NCBI GenBank assembly: GCA_964244585.1
Contig: CAXTJM010000015.1
Location: forward strand, 15,728 to 79,727
Direction of reading: 5' to 3'
Source of the DNA: LMUY01 sp964244585
GTDB taxonomy: Bacteria > Pseudomonadota > Alphaproteobacteria > Acetobacterales > Acetobacteraceae
Length of the DNA stretch: 64,000 bases
Position numbers and translations under genes: made by a program. The first letter of the stretch is position 1, and the number at the start of each line of letters is the position of its first letter. Positions 16,977 through 26,470 of the stretch are shown here, piece by piece. Under the pieces are notes generated by a model that made no database searches, was not told the origin of the DNA, and saw only the letters and a program-made list of their open reading frames with translations.

Positions 16977-18641
16977 TCAGGCGGCGTCGCGTTGCTGGAT
17001 GGCACGGGCGCCCTGCCCGAAGAGGAGGAGCAGTTGATCGACCGCGGCCAGGCCAGCGGCCGGGGGCAGGCTGCCGGTTCGGGTACGCATACGGTCGGAC
17101 CACTGGGCCAGGCTGGGACGCCACGTTCCCACGGTGAGCGCGTCGCAGTCGGCGATGGCGGCGGCTAGGATGCGCCGAGTCCGAAGCGGCGCGGGGAGCG
17201 GACCGACGATGCGCAGCGCCACCGCCGCAATGGCGCATCCTGCCAGGATGCTGAGGGTCGAGTTGTAGAAATCGACCGTATTGAAGATCATCTGGTTGGC
17301 AGGCGCCACGAGCGGCACGAAATTGATGGTCGCCGGCCCGATGAACGCGGTCAGTCGAGTGTTGGTGGACAATGCGGCGAGCGGGACCAGGAAGATGGCC
17401 AGCGCGGCCGAGAGGCCCCAGATGCTGTCGAACGCGGGCAGGACCGCAAATTTCAGCACGCACGCCAGTGCGGCGGTCAAGGCGGTTCCGGCAGCAAACC
17501 AGGTCGCCGCGTGGAAGGCCTTCTCGTGCAGCGGGGACATCAGCAAGATGGGAATGGCGGTCCAGGTGATGGCGCCGGGACCGTTCGGCCAAGCGGTGGC
17601 CATCCACGCGACCGCGGTGGCGACGATGCCGAGGTAGACCCGGCCGGCCGTGATCAGAGCAGGCAGCGGGTCGCCTGGGGCCGGACATTCCGCTTCGGAA
17701 ATCGGGAGCATCCCGCTCGGGTGTCTGAGCCACCCTGCTACCTCCAGCGCGACCGCGGCACCTGCCACCCCGTCCGCCGTCAGGCGCGCCTCGGTCCCCG
17801 GCATCACCCTAAGAGCGTCCGCTGCCGTTCGGCATGACCTGAGTGTCGCTGCCCGGGGTGGCAAAGCCCGCCAACGGTCGCCCTGGTGGGTGAAGTGCAC
17901 CAGCTTCGCGGCCGCGATGCAACTGAACAGGCCGTTGCGTGCGGCCCGGATCGGCTTGAGAGGCAGCCGCCAGTGCGCGGCCTCGCCCGTGGCACGGTCG
18001 ATGAGGGTATCGAGGCCAGCCAGGCGCAGCAGCAGTTGATCGGCGTCGGCCGCAGCCGCCCTGAAGCTCCCGAGCGCGTCCTGCGCCAATGCGTCGAGCG
18101 CATCGGCCAGGCGTTCGCGGCTTCGGTCCCGCTGCGTCGTCGACAGGACGACGGTGGCCACCGCGATACCGAGTTCGATCTCGCTGATCCGGGTCAGCAC
18201 GGTGTCGAACGCCAGGGCCGGGTGGCCGATGACGTCGCCGGCGACGATGGCGGCCGTGTAACCGGCAAGTTGCGCGCCATAGGCTGCAAAGAACGTGAGC
18301 CGGTGGCCCAGGAAGCCGCATAGGCCGCACCAACCCGCCAGGCCGAGGCAGAAGCCGATGCGGTCCTGCGGGAACGCCGACCAGATCAAGACGGCGGCGA
18401 GGCCCCCGACCAGCGTGCCACATGTGCGGAACAGTGCCTTGCGCAACGACGAGCCGAGCACGGGCTGGCACACGATGGCGGCAGTGGTGCCAGCCCAATA
18501 AGCATTGTCGAGTTGGAGGTAGAAGGCGAGGCCTAGCGCGATGCTGACCGCGGCCGCCGTGCGCAAGCCGTGGAGCAGCCCCGCCTGCACTGCCGACGGC
18601 CTGACGTGGATGCCGCCGGGAAACTCGATCGTGCGCAGCAC
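16977..18641 (-). CDS. FUSC-family inner-membrane exporter (AaeB-like)
   Basis: 554 residues, arranged as two membrane-helix clusters separated by a long soluble region, the FUSC/AaeB architecture. The first cluster spans about 25-165 (LDNAYWAGTTAAIVCQPVLGSSLRKALFRTCGTLVGG is the family hallmark), the soluble part about 166-325, the second cluster about 330-480. Predicted substrate class: aromatic carboxylic acids or other hydrophobic acids. It is encoded between another FUSC-like gene (6 bases upstream) and the DUF1656 gene, giving a four-gene pump operon. Confidence 0.9.
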   Translation of the reverse strand: MLRTIEFPGGIHVRPSAVQAGLLHGLRTAAAVSIALGLAFYLQLDNAYWAGTTAAIVCQPVLGSSLRKALFRTCGTLVGGLAAVLIWSAFPQDRIGFCLGLAGWCGLCGFLGHRLTFFAAYGAQLAGYTAAIVAGDVIGHPALAFDTVLTRISEIELGIAVATVVLSTTQRDRSRERLADALDALAQDALGSFRAAAADADQLLLRLAGLDTLIDRATGEAAHWRLPLKPIRAARNGLFSCIAAAKLVHFTHQGDRWRALPPRAATLRSCRTAADALRVMPGTEARLTADGVAGAAVALEVAGWLRHPSGMLPISEAECPAPGDPLPALITAGRVYLGIVATAVAWMATAWPNGPGAITWTAIPILLMSPLHEKAFHAATWFAAGTALTAALACVLKFAVLPAFDSIWGLSAALAIFLVPLAALSTNTRLTAFIGPATINFVPLVAPANQMIFNTVDFYNSTLSILAGCAIAAVALRIVGPLPAPLRTRRILAAAIADCDALTVGTWRPSLAQWSDRMRTRTGSLPPAAGLAAVDQLLLLFGQGARAIQQRDAA

Positions 18642-18647
18642 GAGCGT

Positions 18648-19319
18648 TCAGTTTCCGCTCGAGCTTGGTCGTGGCAGGTTCCGAGTCGCCTTGCCGCTCC
18701 TATCCGGCGTGGCTCCTGCGCCCAGCGGCTCCTGGGGGCCTCCGAAGACGCGGAGGAACACCAGGAGCACCACCCACTTGCAGGCAATCCCGACCGCCAC
18801 GCCGACCACCGTGTCCAGCAGGCGCAGCAGCGGCTGCTGCCACGCATGCTCGGGGCTCAACCCCGCGACAACCATCACGACGGTGGTGGTAATGCTCGTA
18901 GTGACGATGTCTTCGCGCTGGTTGACCAAAGCCAAGCACAGGACGCCCAGACCGACGAGGCAGGCCAGTCCGACGGCCGTGAAAGGAAACACGAGCAAAT
19001 AGAGAAAGCAGAGCAGGATGCTCACGCAGGTCGCCACGAACCGTTCCAGCCCGGCCGTCAAGCCACCCGCACCGGCGTTCCTGAACACGAAGACCGTCGC
19101 GACGACGGTCCACATGCCACCGAGGAAGTCGTTCGACCGGCTCAATAGATCGGCCATGCCAAAGGTGATTGCTTCGTAGCTGAGCAGGCAGGCAGCCGTC
19201 AGGCCTGCCGCACATGCGGCATCCCATGCCGCTATTCCCTTGTGTCCAGACTTCTCGCCGATCCGGCTGACCTCGTTTTCCAGCGCGCCGAGGTGCCAAA
19301 TGGCCCATCTATCCGCCAT
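18648..19319 (-). CDS. Second FUSC-like membrane protein (short form)
   Basis: 223 residues with about six hydrophobic segments. FLGGMWTVVATVFVFRNA, GLERFVATCVSILLCFLY and ITTTVVMVVAG are typical of a single FUSC membrane half. It lacks the soluble domain and the second helix cluster of the 554-residue neighbour. It may be a partner subunit or a modulator. The gene starts 54 bases after lutC, so read-through from the upstream metabolic genes is likely. Confidence 0.8.
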   Translation of the reverse strand: MADRWAIWHLGALENEVSRIGEKSGHKGIAAWDAACAAGLTAACLLSYEAITFGMADLLSRSNDFLGGMWTVVATVFVFRNAGAGGLTAGLERFVATCVSILLCFLYLLVFPFTAVGLACLVGLGVLCLALVNQREDIVTTSITTTVVMVVAGLSPEHAWQQPLLRLLDTVVGVAVGIACKWVVLLVFLRVFGGPQEPLGAGATPDRSGKATRNLPRPSSSGN

Positions 19320-19373
19320 GGTTCAACACGACGCATTCGCGCAGGACATCGGAGAGACACCATTTCCAGGTCA

Positions 19374-19970
19374 TCAGACAGCCGACCGAGCGATCGGGAG
19401 CACCGACAGGGATCGTACGCCCTGCGCGCCGTGGATCAGCACGCCCTCGATGTCGGCCGTTGCCGACGGGCCGGTCTGGAACACAGCGTAGTTTGCATCG
19501 CGCCATTCCGGGCGTTGGTAGGCATGGTGGATGTTGGGCAGGATGTCCGCCGGGTCGAGCAGGACGATCAGGTGCTGCGGTAGATAACCAAGGGTGTTCA
19601 CGCCAAGCTGCTGGTCAGTCAGGCAGATTGATCCAGTTTCCGCAACGGCGAACGCAGCGCGGACGACACCGTAGTCCACATCGGCCAAGTCGGTCGGCTT
19701 CGTGCCCGGCGACAGCGTCCGGTTGCCCGCAACCTCCGGCACGTTGGAGCAGACCACCTTCGCGTCCTTGAGTTTGGCCTGCACGGCCGCCAGGGGATCA
19801 GCAGGGTTGGCCGCCAGCATTTCCCCGCCCATCGTCTGCAGGAGGTGGCCGAAGGCTGCCAGCAGGTCGGATGGCGCATTGCCGTCGAACAGCGGCACCA
19901 GGGGCTCTGGCCGCTCCAGCTTGGGCATGTGCGCCCGGATGGACGCGAGCACGGCGTCGCGGCTGCTCAT
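19374..19970 (-). CDS. lutC: LUD-domain protein of lactate utilisation complex
   Basis: 198 residues from the ATG at 19968-19970, which overlaps the lutB stop as ATGA. It is a LUD (DUF162) domain protein: DYGVVRAAFAVAETGSICL and LPQHLIVLLDPADILPNIHHAY are typical of LutC. In Bacillus and others LutABC converts L-lactate to pyruvate using iron-sulfur centres. The lutA-lutB-lutC order is kept here. The C-terminal GPSATADIEGVLIHGAQGVRSLSV is strongly conserved in LutC. Confidence 0.92.
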   Translation of the reverse strand: MSSRDAVLASIRAHMPKLERPEPLVPLFDGNAPSDLLAAFGHLLQTMGGEMLAANPADPLAAVQAKLKDAKVVCSNVPEVAGNRTLSPGTKPTDLADVDYGVVRAAFAVAETGSICLTDQQLGVNTLGYLPQHLIVLLDPADILPNIHHAYQRPEWRDANYAVFQTGPSATADIEGVLIHGAQGVRSLSVLPIARSAV

Positions 19971-21523
19971 GGTGTCATTTCCCCGGGCTTGCCGGCCCGG
20001 TTCTTCTGATACCACTGGTGGAAGGTTTGCGCGGGCACCGGCGGCACCTCCCGCCCCCGGCCCCAGGTGTTGAGGCGATTGTAGAGCACGAAGCGCGGCA
20101 GGTGCTTGAGCGCGCTGTCGGCTATGGGTAACGCCGCCCGATACAGCTTCGGGCTGGATAGGAGCAGCCCGGCTGCCTGCATCATCGCCTTCTTCAGGAA
20201 CGGCAGCTCATGCGTTTCGGACATCACCGTGCGCCAGTCGGCAATCTGCTCGTGTATGTTAATCTTGACTGGGCACACATTGGTGCAGGAGCCGTTCAGC
20301 GTCGAGGAGAACACGACCTTGCTGTACTTCCGGGCGCTGAAGGTGGGATTCAGGATGACGCCGATCGGCCCGGCATAGGTGCCACCGTAGCTAAGGCCAC
20401 CCGAGCGGCGATAGACCGGGCAGGTGTTCATGCAGGCACCGCAGCGGATGCATTTCAGCGAGGTCCAAAACTTCTCCATCCCCAGCCGCTCGGAGCGGCC
20501 GTTATCCACCAGCACGACATGCATCTCGCCGCCCGCGCGCGGACCGCGGAAGTGCGAGGTGTACTGCGTCATGGGCGAACCCAGCGCCGAGCGCGAAAGC
20601 AGCCGCACCATCACCGCCAGGTGGTCGAGCCGCGGGATGACCTTCTCGATCCCGCACGAGACGATGTGAAGCGGCGGCGTGTTGGCCGACAGGTCGGCGT
20701 TGCCCTCGTTGGTGCAGACAACCACCGTCCCGGTTTCGGCGACCGCGAAGTTGCACCCGGTCATCCCGGCATCGGCAGACAGAATCAGCGGCCGGGTCGC
20801 CTCGCGCTGCTGCTCGGCTAAGTAGTGGACGTCGCGCGAGTCCGGGTCGGAGCCGAGCTTCTCGGCGAACACGCGCGCTACGTCGGAGCGCAGCTTGTGG
20901 ACGGCGGGCACCACGACATGGCTGGGCGCCTCGCCATCGAGCTGCTGGATGCGCTCGCCAAGGTCGGTCTCGATGATCTCGACGCCGTGCTCGCCCATGA
21001 ACTCCCGGAAGTTGCACTCCTCGGTCAGCATGGACTTGCTTTTGATCAGCCGTTTGGCGCCGTGGTCGCGCAGGATGCCGAGCACGATCGCGTTGTGGTC
21101 CGCCGCGTCCTTCGCCCAGTGCACGTGGACGCCGTTGGCGCGCGCGTTGGTCTCGAACTGGTTCAGGTACTCGTCGAGGTGGGTAAGCGTGTGCTCCTTG
21201 ATCATGGACGCCAGGCTGCGCAGCTCCTCCCATTCGGGGATGCCGTGCATCTCACGGTCGCGCTTGGTGCGCATGTCCCACAGCCGCTCGTCGTGCATCT
21301 TCTCGTGCTCGGTCGCGGCGATGAAGCGGTTGGCCGCCGCCGACTGGTCCACCGGGCGGTCACCGTGGATCGTGGCGCCACGCGGCGGCGGCTCCGCCCG
21401 GCCGGACGACATCGGCTGTGACGTACCCTCTGCATGATCCAGGCGGCGTCCGTCGTGGGTGGCGCCTTCGGCCGGGCCATGGTCGCGCAGCTCGCGGTGG
21501 AGCATCGGTGTCGTCTCGCTCAT
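19967..21523 (-). CDS. lutB: Iron-sulfur protein of lactate utilisation complex
   Basis: 518 residues from the ATG at 21521-21523. An N-terminal LUD domain (about 100-330; FAVAETGTVVVCTNEGNAD) is followed by two [4Fe-4S]-type cysteine motifs: CIRCGACMNTCPVYRR and, about 50 residues later, CTNVCPVKINIHEQI. It is somewhat longer than usual because of a ~50-residue N-terminal region rich in His, Gly and Pro that looks poorly conserved. It overlaps lutA and lutC by four bases at either end. Role: electron transfer from L-lactate towards the quinone pool, probably at the inner face of the membrane. Confidence 0.92.
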   Translation of the reverse strand: MSETTPMLHRELRDHGPAEGATHDGRRLDHAEGTSQPMSSGRAEPPPRGATIHGDRPVDQSAAANRFIAATEHEKMHDERLWDMRTKRDREMHGIPEWEELRSLASMIKEHTLTHLDEYLNQFETNARANGVHVHWAKDAADHNAIVLGILRDHGAKRLIKSKSMLTEECNFREFMGEHGVEIIETDLGERIQQLDGEAPSHVVVPAVHKLRSDVARVFAEKLGSDPDSRDVHYLAEQQREATRPLILSADAGMTGCNFAVAETGTVVVCTNEGNADLSANTPPLHIVSCGIEKVIPRLDHLAVMVRLLSRSALGSPMTQYTSHFRGPRAGGEMHVVLVDNGRSERLGMEKFWTSLKCIRCGACMNTCPVYRRSGGLSYGGTYAGPIGVILNPTFSARKYSKVVFSSTLNGSCTNVCPVKINIHEQIADWRTVMSETHELPFLKKAMMQAAGLLLSSPKLYRAALPIADSALKHLPRFVLYNRLNTWGRGREVPPVPAQTFHQWYQKNRAGKPGEMTP

Positions 21524-22263
21524 GCGCGTGCTCCGTTCAGGATTTTGGCGATATGGATGTGCTTCACGGCCACGCCGGCGCGGTCGGCGCAGCCCTGCTG
21601 GTGCATCAGGCATGAACTATCGGACGAGGTGACATATTCGGCGCCGCTCTGGAGTTGGTCGCGGACCTTGTCGTGGCCCATCTTGGCCGACACGCCTTCC
21701 TCGAAGACGGAGAACGTGCCGCCAAAGCCGCAGCACTCGTCGGGTCGTGCCAGCTCGACGAACTCGATACCGCGAATTTTCTGCAGCAGGTCGCGTGGCT
21801 TGGAGAACGATGCCTGCCGCAACTCGGACATGCTGGCGATGTGGAGCCCGCGCAGCGTGTTGCAGTTGTTGTGCAGCGCCACCTTGTGCGGGAACTCCGC
21901 CCAAGGGAATGCATCCACCTTGAGGATGTCGTGCAGGAACTCCACCAGCTCGAACGTCTTGGCACGCACCTGCTTGACCCCGTCCGTCTGCTCGATAGCG
22001 TCGAGGTTGTAGCGGACCTGGTTGACGCAGGAGCCGGACGGCCCGACCACGTAGTCGTATGGCGCGAAGTTCTTGACGAACAACGCTTCGGTCGCGGCGG
22101 ACTCGGCGTGGCATCCGGTATTGGTCATCGGCTGACCGCAACAGGTCTGGTCGTAGGGGTAGTCTACGTCCAGTCCGAACCGCTCCAGCAGTTCCAGTGT
22201 CGCGATGCCCACGTCGGGCTCGAACGCATCGACGTAGCAGGGAACGAAAAGACCGATGCGCAT
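21520..22263 (-). CDS. lutA: Cysteine-rich CCG-domain protein of lactate utilisation complex
   Basis: 247 residues from MRIGLFVPCYVD (ATG 22261-22263, GGAG upstream). An alternative ATG at 22296 overlapping cydB is possible. It has two CCG domains with DQTCCGQP and DECCGFGG, plus CVNQV and SSCLMHQQG, which bind a noncanonical iron-sulfur cluster in LutA, GlcF and HdrB relatives. With LutB and LutC it should oxidise L-lactate. It follows the cydB stop by 25 bases, linking lactate oxidation to the quinol oxidase genes. Confidence 0.92.
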   Translation of the reverse strand: MRIGLFVPCYVDAFEPDVGIATLELLERFGLDVDYPYDQTCCGQPMTNTGCHAESAATEALFVKNFAPYDYVVGPSGSCVNQVRYNLDAIEQTDGVKQVRAKTFELVEFLHDILKVDAFPWAEFPHKVALHNNCNTLRGLHIASMSELRQASFSKPRDLLQKIRGIEFVELARPDECCGFGGTFSVFEEGVSAKMGHDKVRDQLQSGAEYVTSSDSSCLMHQQGCADRAGVAVKHIHIAKILNGARA

Positions 22264-22288
22264 GGTGACAGGCTCCGAGGCGATAAGG

Positions 22289-23281
22289 TTAGTCATAATT
22301 GGCAAGCTGGACCTTGCCCTTGAACACCCAGTAGACGACGAGGGTGTAGATGACCGTGATCGGCAGCACGACGATCCCGGCACCCCAGAACATGAACGAC
22401 AAGCTGCTCTGTGGAGAGGCGCCCTGGTCGATCGTGATGGAGAACGGAACCATGTAAGGCAGGAACGATGCCGCCAAGGTGCCGAACGCCGCCAGGAAGA
22501 TCAGCGCCGTCATCAGCAGCGGCAGCCAGTCCACCCGCCGCCGGATCGCCACCACCAACCCGGCGCAGGCGAGCACGCCGAGCAGCGGAAGCACCAGCAT
22601 GGCCGGGCGCTCGGTCCAGCGGTGCAGCACCCGCAACTGCGCGACGAGCGCGTATGCGCCCGCGGCCAAGAGGAATAGCAGCACGCCGCCCAGCAGCCAC
22701 GGCATGAACCGGTAGCCGAGGTCACGGGTGTCCGTCTCGGTCTTGTAGGTCAGCCATCCGGCCCCGAGCAGCGCATAGCCAAGGCAAAGCCCGAGGCCGC
22801 AGAGCATCGCGAAGGGACTGAACCAGCCGAATGCCCCGCCAACGTAGTGGCTGCCCTGCATCGGCAATTCCTGCACCAAGGCACCGACGGTGGCGCCCTG
22901 CATGAACGCCGCTACGATCGAGCCGCCGGAGAATCCGATGTCCCACAGCCACCGCAAACGGCGCGATTTGTAACGGAACTCGAACGCCACGCCGCGCAGG
23001 ATCAGCGATAGCAGCATCACCAGCAGGGGCAGGTAGAACGCCGACAGCAGCACCGAGTAGACCAGCGGGAACGCGCCGAACAGCACGGCCGCCGCTACGA
23101 CGAGCCACGTCTCGTTGCCATCCCAGACCGGCGAGATCGACTGCATCATGTGCCGTCGCGCCAGCTCGTTCGGCGCGACCGCGAACAGCATGCCGATGCC
23201 GAGGTCGAACCCGTCGAGCAACACGTATAGCAACAGCGATATCGCGAGTGCCACGGCCCAGAACTCAACGAGCCCACTCAT
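22289..23281 (-). CDS. cydB: Cytochrome bd-type quinol oxidase subunit II
   Basis: 330 residues with about eight membrane helices. DGFDLGIGM near residue 25 and SPVWDGNETWLV near 50 are subunit II signatures, including the conserved acidic residues of the proton or oxygen channel. The ATG (23279-23281) overlaps the cydA stop as ATGA. With CydA it reduces oxygen using ubiquinol with high affinity. No cydX/ybgT-type small ORF and no cydCD assembly genes were found in the window. Confidence 0.93.
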   Translation of the reverse strand: MSGLVEFWAVALAISLLLYVLLDGFDLGIGMLFAVAPNELARRHMMQSISPVWDGNETWLVVAAAVLFGAFPLVYSVLLSAFYLPLLVMLLSLILRGVAFEFRYKSRRLRWLWDIGFSGGSIVAAFMQGATVGALVQELPMQGSHYVGGAFGWFSPFAMLCGLGLCLGYALLGAGWLTYKTETDTRDLGYRFMPWLLGGVLLFLLAAGAYALVAQLRVLHRWTERPAMLVLPLLGVLACAGLVVAIRRRVDWLPLLMTALIFLAAFGTLAASFLPYMVPFSITIDQGASPQSSLSFMFWGAGIVVLPITVIYTLVVYWVFKGKVQLANYD

Positions 23282-24693
23282 TCTGCGGGTGCCGGGTTCG
23301 GGGCCGGGACGCCCGGGCTGCCTCCGGGTATGGAGAACGGACGCTTCGGGTTGGTCAGCGATTCCTGATGGTCCGGCGCTGGCAGCAGCCCGACCTTGAG
23401 CAGGCGGTAGATATACAGCGTGCCAGCGATGAAGATCAGCGCATACACGGCGCCGAACAGCACGAGGCTGACCGCCACCTGTGGCGTGGTCAGGAACGGC
23501 GTCACCGCCTCCGCCGTGCGCAACTGCCCGAACACGGTCCATGGTTGCCGCCCGGTCTCGGCCGTGAACCAACCCGTCAGCGTCGCGATGAAGCCGAGCG
23601 GGAACGAGCAGAAGATGGCCCAGAGCAGCCATCGCGTCTGTTCCAGCCGCCCGCGCACGTAATACAGCATGCCGCCCCAGGCCAGTACCAGCATCAGCAC
23701 GCCGCAGCCGACCATGATGCGGAAGGTGAAGAACGGGATCGGTACGTCGGGCCGATCCGCCGCGGCGAAGTCCTTCAGCCCGACCTCCCTGGAGTGGAGC
23801 GTTCCGGTTGCGATCACGCTGCCGAGATAGGGTAGGCTGATGGCGTAGTCGTTGCGCTCGGTCGCCTGGTTCGGCCAACCGATCAGGACCTCGGATGCGG
23901 GCTGCTCGTCATGCCAACGCGCCTCGATGGCGGCGAACTTGGTCGGCTGGTATTTGTGCACCATGTCGCCGGTGAGATGCCCGAAGAACAGCTGCGCCGG
24001 CACCAGCACGCAGGCCAGCGCCAGGCCCATGCGCAGCATGGCCCGCGCCTCGACCTTGGTGGTCCCACGCAGGCTGTACCAGGCGCCGGTGGCAGCCACG
24101 CAGAACGAGGTCGTGACGTAGGCCGCCAGGATCATGTGGGGAAAGCGCACCAGCACCGCCGGGCTGAAGATGATCGCACTCCAGTCGGTCGGCACGAACA
24201 CGCCCTCGGCCGCGATACTGAAGCCCACAGGCACCTGCATCCAGCTGTTGTTCACCATGATCCAGAACGACGACAGGCTGGTACCTACGCAGACCATCAG
24301 GCAGGCGATGAAATAGAGCACCGGGTGCAAGAGCCTGCGGCCGAACATCAGCACGCCGAAGAACGACGCCTCCAGCGCGAAGGCGGTGAAACTCTCATAG
24401 CCGAGCAGCGGTCCCTGGATCGCCCCCGTGCGGCGCGACAGCTCGCTCCAATTGGTGCCGAACTGGAAGGCCATGACGATGCCGGACACGACGCCGAGGC
24501 CGAAGGCGATCGCGAAGATCCGCAGCCAGAAGTCGAACAGGCGCCGATAGACGGGCTTGCCGCTGACGAGCGAGCAGCCCTCCAGATAGGTGAGCCAGGC
24601 TGCCAGCCCGACGGTGAAGGCCGGGAAGATGATGTGGAACGAGATGGTGAAGGCAAATTGGATGCGCGACAGCAGGAGGGCAGTGATGTCCAC
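23278..24693 (-). CDS. cydA: Cytochrome bd-type quinol oxidase subunit I (short Q-loop, cyanide-insensitive type)
   Basis: 471 residues. Haem ligands are visible: H20 (TISFHIIFPAF) and H186 (VRFPHMILA), matching His19 and His186 of E. coli CydA. GWFTAETGRQPW is also conserved. The periplasmic Q-loop is short and the overall length is well below the E. coli enzyme, as in the CIO/AppC-like group common in alphaproteobacteria. The gene starts 12 bases after poxB, making the oxidase a direct outlet for electrons from the upstream dehydrogenases. Confidence 0.93.
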   Translation of the reverse strand: MDITALLLSRIQFAFTISFHIIFPAFTVGLAAWLTYLEGCSLVSGKPVYRRLFDFWLRIFAIAFGLGVVSGIVMAFQFGTNWSELSRRTGAIQGPLLGYESFTAFALEASFFGVLMFGRRLLHPVLYFIACLMVCVGTSLSSFWIMVNNSWMQVPVGFSIAAEGVFVPTDWSAIIFSPAVLVRFPHMILAAYVTTSFCVAATGAWYSLRGTTKVEARAMLRMGLALACVLVPAQLFFGHLTGDMVHKYQPTKFAAIEARWHDEQPASEVLIGWPNQATERNDYAISLPYLGSVIATGTLHSREVGLKDFAAADRPDVPIPFFTFRIMVGCGVLMLVLAWGGMLYYVRGRLEQTRWLLWAIFCSFPLGFIATLTGWFTAETGRQPWTVFGQLRTAEAVTPFLTTPQVAVSLVLFGAVYALIFIAGTLYIYRLLKVGLLPAPDHQESLTNPKRPFSIPGGSPGVPAPNPAPAE

Positions 24694-24705
24694 GGCGTGC
24701 GCTCC

Positions 24706-26430
24706 TCAGCGCAATAGGTTGGTGCGGGCGAGGTCGATGATTTCACGGCCACGGCCGTCGATCACGGCCTTCATCAGCCACATGCCGAAGCCGGCCGCCT
24801 GTTCGACGCCGATCTTCGGCGGCATGGCCAGTTCCTGCCGGGCAGACACGACGTCCAGCAACGCCGGGCCGTCATGCGCCAGCCATTCCCGCATCGCGCC
24901 TGCGAGTTCCGCCGGATCCTCGACGCGCTTGGCGAAGATGCCGGCACCCTTCGCCATGGCGGCGAAGTTCGGGTTGGTGAGTTCGATGGCGGTGTCGAGG
25001 AAGCCGGCGGCCTCCATCTCCATCTGCACGAAGCCGAGCGCGCCATTGTTCAACACCAGGACCTTTACTGGCAGCTTCTCCTGCACCAGCGTCAGCAGAT
25101 CACCCATCAACATGGTGAAGCCGCCGTCGCCGGAAAACGAGATCACCTGCCGCCCCGGGAACGCCGCCTGCGCGCCGATCGCCTGCGGCATCGCGTTGGC
25201 CATGGAACCATGGTTGAGCGAGCCGATCAGCCGCCGCTTGCCGTTCGTCATGACGTAGCGCGCCACCCAAATGGCCGGCGTGCCCACGTCATACGTGATC
25301 ACGGCGTCGGCCGCGGCTGCTTCGCTCAGCGTCTTGGCGACGAATTGCGGGTGCATGGTCCCGCCAGGTTTGCCGACGGCCAGTTCGTCGAGGCCCTGGC
25401 GTGCCTTGCGGTAGTTCGACAGGCTGTCATCGAGGTGGGCGCGGTCGGTCTTGGACGTGAGCCGCGGCAGCAACGCGTCGATCGTGGCGCCCACGTCGCC
25501 CACCACGCCCAGATCGATCCGGCAGCGCCGGCCGAGGTTCTCGGCGCGCAAATCCACCTGGGCGATCTTGCAGTCCGTCGGATAGAACTGCCGATACGGG
25601 AAGTCGGTGCCCAGCATGAGCAGCAGGTCGCCGTCCATCATGGCGTGATAGCCGGAGGTGAAGCCGATCAGCCCCGTCATGCCGACGCCGAACGGGTTGT
25701 CCCATTCCACGCCCTCCTTGCCGCCCAGCGCGTGCACGATCGGCGACTTGAGCGCGTCGGCAAGGCGCATCAGCGGGGTGTGGTGGCCGAAGCAGCCCCG
25801 GCCGCACAACAGTGTCACGCGGCTGGCGTCGTTCAGCAGCTTGGCCAATTCGTCCAGTTCACGGTCCTGCGGCCGGATCAATGCCGGGGCGGGAATCAGC
25901 GACGGCGACAGCGTCACGTCGGGCGCTGGCATCATGGCCACGTCGCCCGGCAGAACGATGACCGATACGCCGCCTTTCCCGATGGCGACGCGGATGGCGG
26001 TTTCCAGCACGCCGGGCAATTGTCCCGGGCCGGAGACCAACTCGCAGTAGTGGCTGCACTCCTTGAACAGGTCCTCGGGATGGGTTTCCTGGAAGTAGTT
26101 GCGGCCGATTTCGGCGCTCGGGATGTGCCCGGCGATGGCGAGAACCGGCACGCGCGAGCGCTGGCAGTCGTACAGGCCGTTGATCAGGTGCAGGTTGCCG
26201 GGCCCGCAGCTTCCGGCGCAGACGGCGAGCGAGCCGGTCAGGTGCGCCTCCGCGCCGGCAGCGAAGGCCGCCACTTCCTCGTGCCGGACATGGATCCAAT
26301 CGATGTCCTTGTCCTTGCGGATGGACTCGGTCAGCGCATTGAGGCTGTCGCCGGCAAGGCCGTAGACGCGCTTAACCCCGGCTTGCTTGATCGCGGCGAC
26401 GACAAGATCGGCAATGCTGGATTTGCTCAT
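24706..26430 (-). CDS. poxB: ThDP-dependent pyruvate oxidase/dehydrogenase (quinone)-like enzyme
   Basis: 574 residues with the three-domain ThDP fold: N-terminal Pyr domain (YGLAGDSLNALTE; catalytic-type Glu in RHEEVAAFAAGAEAHLTG), central FAD/DHAP-like domain (GKEGVEWDNPFGVGMTGLIG) and C-terminal ThDP domain (GDGGFTMLMGDLLTLVQ...NNGALG). This is the PoxB pattern: oxidative decarboxylation of pyruvate to acetate and CO2 with electrons to ubiquinone. The C-terminus has a basic/amphipathic end (GRGREIIDLARTNLLR) that could be the membrane-binding helix. An acetolactate-synthase-like activity cannot be excluded, but the context with cydAB favours PoxB. Confidence 0.86.
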   Translation of the reverse strand: MSKSSIADLVVAAIKQAGVKRVYGLAGDSLNALTESIRKDKDIDWIHVRHEEVAAFAAGAEAHLTGSLAVCAGSCGPGNLHLINGLYDCQRSRVPVLAIAGHIPSAEIGRNYFQETHPEDLFKECSHYCELVSGPGQLPGVLETAIRVAIGKGGVSVIVLPGDVAMMPAPDVTLSPSLIPAPALIRPQDRELDELAKLLNDASRVTLLCGRGCFGHHTPLMRLADALKSPIVHALGGKEGVEWDNPFGVGMTGLIGFTSGYHAMMDGDLLLMLGTDFPYRQFYPTDCKIAQVDLRAENLGRRCRIDLGVVGDVGATIDALLPRLTSKTDRAHLDDSLSNYRKARQGLDELAVGKPGGTMHPQFVAKTLSEAAAADAVITYDVGTPAIWVARYVMTNGKRRLIGSLNHGSMANAMPQAIGAQAAFPGRQVISFSGDGGFTMLMGDLLTLVQEKLPVKVLVLNNGALGFVQMEMEAAGFLDTAIELTNPNFAAMAKGAGIFAKRVEDPAELAGAMREWLAHDGPALLDVVSARQELAMPPKIGVEQAAGFGMWLMKAVIDGRGREIIDLARTNLLR

Positions 26431-26470
26431 GGACGGGCTCGCTTTCTGGGTTGCGGTTCCGGCGAGCCGG